In this document: in pieces, positions 22,821 to 29,026 of the stretch
Layout of the letters: each line of letters starts with the position of its first letter
How positions within the stretch are numbered: position 1 is the first letter of the stretch
Source: Megamonas sp. UBA1799
GTDB taxonomy: Bacteria; Bacillota; Negativicutes; Selenomonadales; Selenomonadaceae
Length of the DNA stretch: 33,946 nt
Reading direction: 5' to 3'
Assembly (NCBI GenBank): GCA_002319815.1
Contig: DCFR01000033.1
Coordinates: 1-33,946, forward strand
Position numbers and translations under genes: made by a program
Notes under the pieces: model-generated
The model's database searches: none
Told to the model about the DNA's origin: nothing
The model's input: the letters and a program-made list of their open reading frames with translations, nothing else

Positions 22821-22849
22821 ATTATAAGAAAATGCTTCCTACCTGTCAA
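22821..22849 (-). promoter_or_regulatory. Consensus sigma70-type promoter of the glutamate synthase operon
   Basis: On the minus strand, TTGACA (22844-22849) and TATAAT (22821-22826) are both perfect hexamers with the ideal 17-base spacer. Transcription would start near 22814, giving a leader of about 210 bases before the amidotransferase gene. Such a strong promoter next to a perfect palindrome suggests repression as the main control. Confidence 0.9.
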
Positions 22850-22993
22850 TATGCATATTACCGCACAATATTCTGAAAAAAATTAGAAACAATCCTTGAT
22901 TTACCCCTATTTTTTCGTTTAATTATGTATATTTATTCATTTTACCTGCGTTCACATTTTATTTTTATCAATAATAATTTTGTAAACCCCTAT

Positions 22994-23038
22994 ATATAAA
23001 GCGGACAGCTGCTATTTAAGCAGCTGTCCGCTTTATAT
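22994..23038. terminator. 20-bp perfect hairpin, probable terminator or boundary
   Basis: A perfect 20-bp inverted repeat (arms 22994-23013 and 23019-23038, loop ATTTA) has a GCGGACAGCTGC core in otherwise A+T-rich sequence. It would stop transcription between the bactofilin unit and the glutamate synthase promoter. T-runs beside it are poor, so a role other than termination is possible. Confidence 0.6.
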
Positions 23039-23189
23039 TTGTATTACATTGTTTTGCAGTATACAAAAATACAATGCATCGAAACACGAAAAATCACGTG
23101 CGCATGTATTTTGTATTTTTTTGTATTCGCCCCTTATTTCGTCAACCTTGACACAAAAATACCGTTTTTCGGACAGGAAAAATTAAAAA

Positions 23190-23219
23190 AGCGCAATTTG
23201 TATTTTCACAAATTGCGCT
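23190..23219 (-). terminator. Terminator after the bactofilin gene
   Basis: A perfect 12-bp stem AGCGCAATTTGT/ACAAATTGCGCT with a 6-base loop is followed on the minus strand by TTTTTTAATTTTT. It lies 14 bases after the bactofilin stop codon. Confidence 0.9.
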
Positions 23220-23232
23220 GAAATGTAAAATT

Positions 23233-23628
23233 TTACTCGGTTTCCGTTGGTGTAAAGCCGACAGTCTTAATTTCCATGTCGCTGCGGCCCTTGAACACAC
23301 CACCATCAGCAATATTAAAACTACGAACACTGATATCCCCGACCAACTGCCCGGTTGCGTAAATACTGAGGTTTCCTTCCACATTTGCATTGCCGGTTAC
23401 CGTCCCCGAAACAATCAGGCTGGCTGCTTTAATATCCCCATTGATAATGCCGGTTTCACCAATCACCGCATTTCCGGAAATATCAATTCCGCCGTCCACC
23501 CGGCCGTCTACCCGGATATTGCTGCCGCCGCTGATCTGACCGGTAATACAGGTATTGCGGCCAATAATAGTTTCAATATCATTGGTATTGACCGTATCAT
23601 CCACACGTTTTCTCATACTATCAAACAT
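23233..23628 (-). CDS. Bactofilin (polymer-forming cytoskeletal protein)
   Basis: This 131-residue bactofilin (DUF583) forms nucleotide-independent filaments, often membrane-associated, that localise cell-wall enzymes. A short N-terminal tail precedes a right-handed beta-helix of short repeats (ETIIGRNTCITGQISGGSNI, then VDGGIDISGNAVIGETGIIN, then IVSGTVTGNANVEGNLSI) from about residue 18 to 115. GAGGG six bases before the ATG supports the start. It follows an M23 peptidase gene on the same strand; bactofilin and M23 peptidase genes are paired in many bacteria, where the filament positions the peptidase. A joint role in cell shape is inferred. Confidence 0.95.
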   Translation of the reverse strand: MFDSMRKRVDDTVNTNDIETIIGRNTCITGQISGGSNIRVDGRVDGGIDISGNAVIGETGIINGDIKAASLIVSGTVTGNANVEGNLSIYATGQLVGDISVRSFNIADGGVFKGRSDMEIKTVGFTPTETE

Positions 23629-23704
23629 AGTGTCCCTCTTTTCTCGTTCCTGACTTTCAGAAAGGAAAACCCTATTTTTCGCGCCGCATTCCTGCCGTCA
23701 AGTC

Positions 23705-24646
23705 TTATAAATATTTCACGGGGTTGACCACCTGGCCATTCACATGAATTTCATAATGTACATGCGGCCCCGTACTAAAGCCGGTACTGCCCATATAGGC
23801 AATGACCTGGCCTTTTTGCACCCGCTGCCCCGCGCTGACAATTACCTGCTGCGCGTGGCCATAACGCGTCATAATTCCATTGCCATGATCGATGTCAACC
23901 ATATTCCCATAGCCGCCGGAATTCCAGCCGGCAGTAGTAACCACGCCGTCCGCTGTAGCCACAATCGGCGTGCCGTAATCATTGGCAATATCAATACCGG
24001 GATGAAAATCAGATCCGCCCCAGCGTAATCCATAAGGCGAACTCACATCCCCCTTAGCTGGCCAAATAGACGGAATTGCCGCATTGACACTGTTTTGATA
24101 CGCAATGAGCTGCTGCTGTTCCTTAATCGCCGTCCGGATCTGCTCCAGATTGGTCCGGCTGTCTGCTACCCGTTTTTCAATGGAATTCAGCACTTCACTG
24201 ACATTTTTTACATCCGGCTTAATCCAAGGGCCGCCCTGACCATCATGTTTGCCGTCTGCGCCGGGATTCCCGTCAGCATCGCCATTGCCCGCCGGCGCCG
24301 TCTCTGTCCCCGAAAGCTGCCGCAGCTCATTTTCTACCTGACTCAGCTGATCCATTTCATCCTGCAGCGCATTAGCCTTTTTCGACAACTGCAGCAGCTG
24401 CTCCTGCTGCAAATTATTTACCTGCCGCAGTTCACCCATTTCCGACTCATCGTTTTTCGCAGCGAATGTCCCATAAGCAGCATAACTAAAAGCTCCAACA
24501 AACAACAAAGCGCCGGCACAAAGCGATGCGGCACTGTATTTTAAAATACGGATTGGCAACCGAAAGCTATGTACTGTTTCTCCTTGATGCGGAATAATCT
24601 TAATCGTATACTCGCGGCGATCCTCTTGTTTATCCTGTCTTTCCAA
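23705..24646 (-). CDS. Membrane-anchored M23 family peptidoglycan endopeptidase with coiled coil
   Basis: This 313-residue protein has a short cytoplasmic N-terminus, one transmembrane segment (about 36-58), a Gln/Leu-rich coiled coil (about 65-115), a Gly/Asp-rich linker, a second helical stretch, and a C-terminal M23 (LytM) domain from about 195. Zinc ligands are visible in HPGID (near 214) and HVHYEIH, with RYGHAQ between. Such enzymes cut peptide cross-links in the wall or activate amidases. A TTG start at 24646 is preferred because GGAGG lies exactly seven bases upstream. In-frame ATGs at 24667, 24691 and 24736 give longer N-termini but have poor ribosome sites. It is upstream of bactofilin, its likely spatial partner. 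Confidence 0.9.
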   Translation of the reverse strand: MERQDKQEDRREYTIKIIPHQGETVHSFRLPIRILKYSAASLCAGALLFVGAFSYAAYGTFAAKNDESEMGELRQVNNLQQEQLLQLSKKANALQDEMDQLSQVENELRQLSGTETAPAGNGDADGNPGADGKHDGQGGPWIKPDVKNVSEVLNSIEKRVADSRTNLEQIRTAIKEQQQLIAYQNSVNAAIPSIWPAKGDVSSPYGLRWGGSDFHPGIDIANDYGTPIVATADGVVTTAGWNSGGYGNMVDIDHGNGIMTRYGHAQQVIVSAGQRVQKGQVIAYMGSTGFSTGPHVHYEIHVNGQVVNPVKYL

Positions 24647-24775
24647 GAAAAAGCCTCCAAACTTCATCCTAACTAATCTTACAAACGCCATAAAAAGCCC
24701 ACGGCGTCTCTCTCCTCCCTGGACAAGCACATTCATTCACCAAAACGGCAAAAATAATGAACCCATGCGTCCTTT

Positions 24776-24781
24776 ATTATA
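24776..24781 (-). promoter_or_regulatory. Extended -10 promoter of the M23 peptidase-bactofilin unit
   Basis: TGGTATAAT on the minus strand gives a perfect -10 (24776-24781) with the extended TGn element. A -35 box at 17 bases is weak, as is usual for extended -10 promoters. The start would be near 24769, ahead of the M23 gene. Confidence 0.55.
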
Positions 24782-24835
24782 CCACAGGTCCATTTTTTTG
24801 AACAGTATTCCCTTTTCTCCTATTTATACAAAATA

Positions 24836-25348
24836 TCAACCATGTCCCTGCAGAGCCTTTTGTAAAGCCTGTTCCTCTTCCTCCGTTAAAGTATAAGTAG
24901 AGTGCCCTTCCTCAATCGGCTTCACATAACTGCGGGAATCCTCCCGGCCAAAAATACTAGAAAGCACTACGCCGTTATTATGGCTGTCCAGTAAAGCAAC
25001 AGCATAACTTAGATCGCTGCCCATATCCTGAAAGGCTCTAAACCGCACGACGCCAACCCGGGTGATCGCCTGCTGCAGTAAAGCGTCAATTCTTTGATTT
25101 TCCGCTCGTAATTTTGCATTTGCTTCGGCAACGCCCCGCGTTTCTGTAATATGATCCATCAGCATCTGTTCAAAAGTAGCTCCATTTTGTTCACCGGTCA
25201 TCATCTGGCTATAACGTTTTTTCAAATACGAAATGTTCATATATAAATTAATAATAATAACATACATGATAACGACCAAAACACCCATACCGCCAACAAT
25301 ATAGAGCAAATTTGACATCATAAACTTCATAATTTCTGCATTATCCAT
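24836..25348 (-). CDS. DUF4446 family membrane protein
   Basis: A 170-residue protein has one N-terminal transmembrane segment (about 12-37), a charged helical region and a C-terminal domain containing VGVVRFRAFQDMGSDLSYAVALLDSHNNGVVLSSIFGRE. The FxAFxDxGxxxSFxxALLDxxxxGVVLTSI pattern is the DUF4446 signature. Its function is unknown. Genes of this family commonly lie beside parB in Firmicutes, which fits this location. AAGGAGG about 13 bases before the ATG and the short gap from DUF554 suggest co-transcription with the genes upstream. Confidence 0.88.
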   Translation of the reverse strand: MDNAEIMKFMMSNLLYIVGGMGVLVVIMYVIIINLYMNISYLKKRYSQMMTGEQNGATFEQMLMDHITETRGVAEANAKLRAENQRIDALLQQAITRVGVVRFRAFQDMGSDLSYAVALLDSHNNGVVLSSIFGREDSRSYVKPIEEGHSTYTLTEEEEQALQKALQGHG

Positions 25349-25378
25349 GAAAAGCCTAGTCCTCCTTTTTCTTTACCC

Positions 25379-26068
25379 CTACAACCATCCCAGCCATACC
25401 AACAAAACCGCCAACGGTAAACTGGGAAGCAGATTCGCCAGCTTGATCGGCACAATCTTAAGCATGTTAAGTGCAATAGCAACAATCAAAACGCCGCCCG
25501 TCCCGCTGATTTCCTGCAGCATTGCCTCACTCATAAACGCCTGCAGACTGACCGCCGCCAGCGTAATCGCACCTTGATATAACAGTACCGGCACTGCTGC
25601 CAGCATAACGCCGATTCCCATCGAAGCCGCAAAAATCACGGAAATTATGCCATCGATCAAAGATTTGGCATAAAGGATAGACGCGTCTCCGGTCAGTCCT
25701 TCCTGAATACTGCCCACAATAGCCATGGCTCCTATACAATATACCAGCGATGCGGTCACCAGCCCCTTACCAATGTCGCCAAAACGAGCGCCGGCTTTTT
25801 CGGTTAGCCAATAGCCAAATTTTTCCAGCCGGCCTTCCAAATCCGCCATTTCACCCAATACAGCCCCCGCCGCCAAACTGACGACGACAATCAGACTGTT
25901 CTGGCTGGTAAGTGCCATTTTAATGCCAATCATCAGAACAGCCAACCCCATTGCCTGCATGATGGTTTGCTTGCAGCTCGCTGAAATTCCCAGCCGAAGC
26001 AGCATTCCCAGACCAGCGCCGGCGATAATGGCCAAAAAATTAACCAGCGAGCCATTCACCAAAAACAT
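25379..26068 (-). CDS. DUF554 family membrane protein
   Basis: This 229-residue protein has about seven hydrophobic segments. The N-terminal NGSLVNFLAIIAGAGLGMLL, the central VTASLVYCIGAMAIVGSIQEGLTGD and the following KSLIDGIISVIFAASMGIGV are diagnostic of DUF554 (YdfK-like) proteins, whose function is unknown. GGAGG lies only two bases before ATG 26068, too close to be ideal; TTG 26062 (spacing 7) or GTG 26059 may be the real start. It lies between parB and the DUF4446 gene on the same strand. Confidence 0.9.
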   Translation of the reverse strand: MFLVNGSLVNFLAIIAGAGLGMLLRLGISASCKQTIMQAMGLAVLMIGIKMALTSQNSLIVVVSLAAGAVLGEMADLEGRLEKFGYWLTEKAGARFGDIGKGLVTASLVYCIGAMAIVGSIQEGLTGDASILYAKSLIDGIISVIFAASMGIGVMLAAVPVLLYQGAITLAAVSLQAFMSEAMLQEISGTGGVLIVAIALNMLKIVPIKLANLLPSLPLAVLLVWLGWL

Positions 26069-26141
26069 TCCTCCATCAACAATAACAATTTTGTTTTATT
26101 GTATCATAAAGCATCTAAAAAATTCAGCATTTTTTTGTGAT

Positions 26142-26157
26142 TGTTTCACGTGCAACA
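26142..26157. promoter_or_regulatory. parS site 1
   Basis: TGTTTCACGTGCAACA differs from the consensus parS TGTTTCACGTGAAACA by one base. It lies about 10 bases after the parB stop codon. ParB nucleates here and spreads to form the segregation complex. Confidence 0.9.
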
Positions 26158-26166
26158 ATCGAAAGT

Positions 26167-27102
26167 TTAAACGGTAAATTTTTGTGACACCTGCCGCAGA
26201 ATATCCTTTTTCTGCGCGACCAGTTCTTGTCGTTTAACGGTAAGCGTCTCAATAATCCGATCCAGATCTTCCGGCGTATAATACTCAATCTCAATCCGGC
26301 TTTTCTTTTTGCCTGGATAAATTTTTACCCGCGTGCCGAAAAGCATCTTCAGGCGATCTTCAGCCTCCGCTACAAAAAGTTCCCGTGGTTTTTCCTCGCT
26401 TGCCGTTTCTTTTTTATTCAATAGGGCCGGATTTTTTTGCAGCCGCTTCACCAAATCTTCTACGCGTCGGGCCGATAGTTGATGCTCGATAATATACTCC
26501 GCAGCCGTCAGCTGTAAAGCCGGCAAAGACAGCGCCAACAAGGGCTTAGCCTGTCCCATAAGAAGCGTGCCGTCAACCAGATGCTGCTGAATTTTTTCCG
26601 GTAAATTGAGCAGCCGCAAAAAATTTGCTATATGAGAACGGCTGCGTCCGACTTTTTTGGACAAACTTTCCTGCGTCTGGCCAAAATCAGCCAACAAATG
26701 CGCATAAGCCTTTGCTTCTTCAATCGCATTGAGATCCTGCCTCTGCAAATTTTCAATAAGCGCAACTTCCGTTACCTGCGCCGCATCATAATTACAAACG
26801 ATAGCAGGTATTTTTTTCAAACCAGCCAGGCCAGCGGCACGAAAACGTCGTTCGCCGGCAATCAATTCGTACCCTTTTTCCACCCGACGAACCAGTACCG
26901 GCTGCAATACGCCGTATTGCCGAACAGAATTGCTAAGTTCCTGCAAAGCTGTTTCATCAAAAGCCGTACGCGGTTGATGTTCATTCGCCCGAATATGATC
27001 GAGCGGCAAATCCTCAATCTGCCCGTCTGCTTTTTTTTCAACGGCCGTCGTTTTAATCAGCGCATCCAATCCCCGCCCCAAACCGTGTGACGCCTTATTC
27101 AC
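26167..27102 (-). CDS. parB: Chromosome-partitioning protein ParB (Spo0J)
   Basis: ParB is a CTP-dependent DNA clamp that loads at parS sites near the replication origin and recruits SMC. At 311 residues it starts MNKASHGLGRGLDALI, the usual N-terminal patch for ParA stimulation. It has the GERRFRA CTP-binding motif (83-89), ENLQRQDLN, a helix-turn-helix for parS (about 150-170) and a C-terminal dimerisation region ending EYYTPEDLDRIIETL. GTG 27102 is chosen because AAAGGAGG lies nine bases upstream and the protein then begins like known ParBs. It overlaps parA by 8 bases. Three parS-like sites are in the window, supporting the assignment. Confidence 0.96.
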   Translation of the reverse strand: MNKASHGLGRGLDALIKTTAVEKKADGQIEDLPLDHIRANEHQPRTAFDETALQELSNSVRQYGVLQPVLVRRVEKGYELIAGERRFRAAGLAGLKKIPAIVCNYDAAQVTEVALIENLQRQDLNAIEEAKAYAHLLADFGQTQESLSKKVGRSRSHIANFLRLLNLPEKIQQHLVDGTLLMGQAKPLLALSLPALQLTAAEYIIEHQLSARRVEDLVKRLQKNPALLNKKETASEEKPRELFVAEAEDRLKMLFGTRVKIYPGKKKSRIEIEYYTPEDLDRIIETLTVKRQELVAQKKDILRQVSQKFTV

Positions 27103-27853
27103 GAGACAAAACCTCCTTTGCCAGCTGCATATAAACCTCCGCTCCTTTAGAGCCGCCGTCATAGGCAATAATCGGCATACCATAAGAAGGTGCTTCACTC
27201 AACCTTACTGTACGCGGTATCATCGTCTGATATGCCTGTTCCTTAAAATAGGTCCGGACTTCGGCTGCGACCTGTTCGGACAATTTGGTGCGAGAATTAT
27301 ACATCGTAAGTAATACACCTTCAATTTTTAGTTCCGGATTCAGATTTTGCTGCACCAGCTGCACCGTATTCATCAGCTGAGAAACTCCTTCCAACGCATA
27401 GAACTCACATTGAATTGGCATCAAAACCGTATCAGCTGCCGTCAGAGCATTCAGTGTAAGCAATCCTAAAGACGGGGGGCAGTCAATAATAATATAATCA
27501 TATTCTGTACGCACGGAATCCAACGCACGTTTCAAGCGCATTTCTCTGGCTACTGCCGCGACAAGTTCAAGCTCCGCTCCAGCCAGATCAAGATTAGCCG
27601 GCAACAAATCCATCTTATAATCCGTGTTTCGAATGACATCATGAATATCCGTTCCATTAATAATCACATGATATACCGTCATCTCCAGCGCTGATTTATC
27701 AACGCCGCAGCCGCTGGTAGCATTTCCCTGTGGATCAAAATCGATCAGCAGCAGCTTTTTACCGACAGCTGCCATACAAGCTGCCAGATTCACTGCTGTA
27801 GTAGTCTTGCCTACGCCGCCTTTTTGATTAGCAATGGCAATAATCTTTGCCAA
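27095..27853 (-). CDS. parA: Chromosome-partitioning ATPase ParA (Soj)
   Basis: ParA is a P-loop ATPase that drives segregation of ParB-parS complexes and often also regulates DnaA. At 252 residues it has a deviant Walker A KGGVGKTT (11-18) with the signature lysine, DFDPQGNAT (Walker A'), IDCPPSLGLLTLNAL (Walker B) and PIQCEFYALEG. TTG 27853 is chosen because GGTGAG lies six bases upstream and the product then starts MAKIIAIANQKGG, like B. subtilis Soj (MGKIIAITNQKGG). An upstream in-frame TTG at 27889 lacks a ribosome site. It is the first gene of parA-parB. A TATAAT on the minus strand at 27939-27944 could be its -10 box. Confidence 0.95.
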   Translation of the reverse strand: MAKIIAIANQKGGVGKTTTAVNLAACMAAVGKKLLLIDFDPQGNATSGCGVDKSALEMTVYHVIINGTDIHDVIRNTDYKMDLLPANLDLAGAELELVAAVAREMRLKRALDSVRTEYDYIIIDCPPSLGLLTLNALTAADTVLMPIQCEFYALEGVSQLMNTVQLVQQNLNPELKIEGVLLTMYNSRTKLSEQVAAEVRTYFKEQAYQTMIPRTVRLSEAPSYGMPIIAYDGGSKGAEVYMQLAKEVLSRE

Positions 27854-28153
27854 AATACGCTCACCATCTTTCGTTCGTTCTTTTAACAACCGTTTGAACT
27901 TTTATTCCTTCCGTCAAAAAATATTTAAACATTCTTCTATTATAACGAATGTTCTTGCATAGATAAAGAGCTCGTAAAGAAAAGAACCTAAAAATCTTAT
28001 AAAAGTTTTGATAATAAGAAAAGAAAATTCTATAAAAAACCGTCAAGTAACAAAATAGTACCATAAGCTTCCAGCAGGTATGATACAATAAATAAAGACT
28101 TAATTCAGACGTTATTTAAAATGCGCCTGAACTGCAGCCGCATTTACTCCAGA

Positions 28154-28221
28154 GACAAACTTACTTTTATGCACTGTCTGCAAGGGCAGGCGCATGAACG
28201 CAAGTTTGTCATACGGATAAA
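28154..28221 (+). repeat. Structured intergenic element, copy B
   Basis: A 9-bp perfect stem GACAAACTT/AAGTTTGTC (28154-28162 and 28202-28210) surrounds an inner hairpin CTGTC-N6-GGCAG (28174-28189). Positions 28168-28221 align without gaps to copy A (15967-16020), with 41 of 54 identities including GCAGGCGCA and CGGATAAA. The inner stem keeps the same geometry with a G-T wobble. It ends 58 bases before the MetH activation gene, next to a parS site. Confidence 0.65.
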
Positions 28222-28239
28222 AAACATTTTCTGATAGAT

Positions 28240-28255
28240 TGTTGCACGTGCAACA
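28240..28255. promoter_or_regulatory. parS site 2
   Basis: TGTTGCACGTGCAACA is a perfect palindrome, extended by GAT/ATC to 22 bp (28237-28258). It differs from consensus parS by two symmetric changes. It lies between parA and the divergent MetH activation gene, 24 bases before that start codon. Confidence 0.88.
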
Positions 28256-28279
28256 ATCAGTTGCCCGAAAGGAGCCTGA

Positions 28280-28954
28280 ATGATGCCAATCTATAATGCA
28301 CCATTATTAACAATTGACCACAAAGAAGCCCGCCGTTATGCTGGACTGATGACAGCAAAATTTGACGAGCAAGCTATTGACGCCGCCTGTGAAGAAGCTC
28401 TCCTGTTGGCTGAACCGCATGGGATATGGAATATTTATGAATATGACAGCAAAACTCATATAGTGCAAAATGAAAAACCATTTCAAATCAAAGGAAGCAA
28501 AATCACCGCTCATCTTAATCGAGCCGAAAAAGTCATTATTTTGGCAGCTACTGTAGGCGAAACAATAGAAAAAGCGGTTACGCGTCACTTTTCTGAAGGA
28601 CGCTATGCTTATTCTGTCTTACTTGACGCTGCTGCGACCACTGCCGTGGAACAAATTGCTGATGCAATTGAAAAAGCTATCCAAGCGCAGATTAGTGCCA
28701 AAGGCTATACTATGCGCTGGCGTTTTAGCCCCGGCTATGGGGATTGGGGCCTTGATGCGCAACCGGAAATGCTGCGCCTGAGCGATGCCCCCAACATCGG
28801 CATATCACTTACTGAATCGCTTATGCTGTATCCGCGCAAGTCCATTACCGCAATCATCGGATTGGTACGGGAAAACAATGAAACGCCAATCGTTCATTTA
28901 CCGCATGACTGTGCTGCCTGTGATAAGACAGACTGTATCTCCCGTAAAAACTAA
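28280..28954 (+). CDS. Methionine synthase reactivation-domain protein (stand-alone)
   Basis: This 224-residue protein corresponds to the C-terminal activation domain of E. coli MetH, which uses S-adenosylmethionine and a reductant to rescue cob(II)alamin formed by accidental oxidation. The signature RFSPGYGDWGLDAQ (about 150-163, SAM-binding) and LTESLMLYPRKSITAIIGL are present. The protein ends in a cysteine-rich tail (CAACDKTDC). AAAGGAG five bases before the ATG fixes the start; an adjacent ATG at 28283 is less well placed. The MetH gene 72 bases downstream lacks this domain, so the two together reconstitute a full methionine synthase. Confidence 0.93.
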   Translation: MMPIYNAPLLTIDHKEARRYAGLMTAKFDEQAIDAACEEALLLAEPHGIWNIYEYDSKTHIVQNEKPFQIKGSKITAHLNRAEKVIILAATVGETIEKAVTRHFSEGRYAYSVLLDAAATTAVEQIADAIEKAIQAQISAKGYTMRWRFSPGYGDWGLDAQPEMLRLSDAPNIGISLTESLMLYPRKSITAIIGLVRENNETPIVHLPHDCAACDKTDCISRKN

Positions 28955-28963
28955 ACAGCCCCC

Positions 28964-28992
28964 TTGCATCCGGAGATTGAATAAAGTATACT
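28964..28992 (+). promoter_or_regulatory. Candidate metH promoter
   Basis: TTGCAT (28964-28969) and TATACT (28987-28992) are separated by exactly 17 bases, ending 34 bases before the metH start codon. This could provide transcription of metH separate from the upstream activation gene. Confidence 0.55.
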
Positions 28993-29026
28993 TAATCACT
29001 AAGAAAACAGGCAAAGGAGCTTTTAT

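Larger units (their letters stand above)
22601..23232. other. Long gene-free interval: glutamate synthase leader and promoter, A+T-rich spacer, two hairpins
   Basis: About 630 bases without a convincing gene. From the left it holds the roughly 210-base leader of the glutamate synthase operon with a GC-rich hairpin (22634-22671), the palindrome and the promoter. It continues with A+T-rich sequence, a 20-bp hairpin (22994-23038), a stretch with repeated TGTATT hexamers (23040-23127), and the bactofilin terminator (23190-23219). A possible 60-codon plus-strand ORF from about 23039 lacks an ATG and a ribosome site and looks spurious. Confidence 0.6.
27854..28279. other. Gene-free divergent region between parA and the MetH activation gene
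   Basis: About 425 bases. It contains a possible parA -10 box (27939-27944), a strongly A+T-rich central part (27900-28110), structured repeat copy B (28154-28221) and parS site 2 (28240-28255). A short minus-strand ORF at 27861-28088 has no ribosome site and is considered spurious. No clear cluster of DnaA boxes was seen, so the replication origin is not identified here. Confidence 0.6.

Noticed and set aside
23039..23221. 60-codon plus-strand ORF
   Set aside because: No ATG or ribosome site, biased A+T-rich composition, and it ends inside the bactofilin terminator.
28088..28279. Cobalamin or SAM riboswitch upstream of the MetH genes
   Set aside because: I looked for the B12-box and the SAM-I core; neither is present. 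The structured element here matches copy A at 15.97 kb, which is not near methionine or B12 genes.
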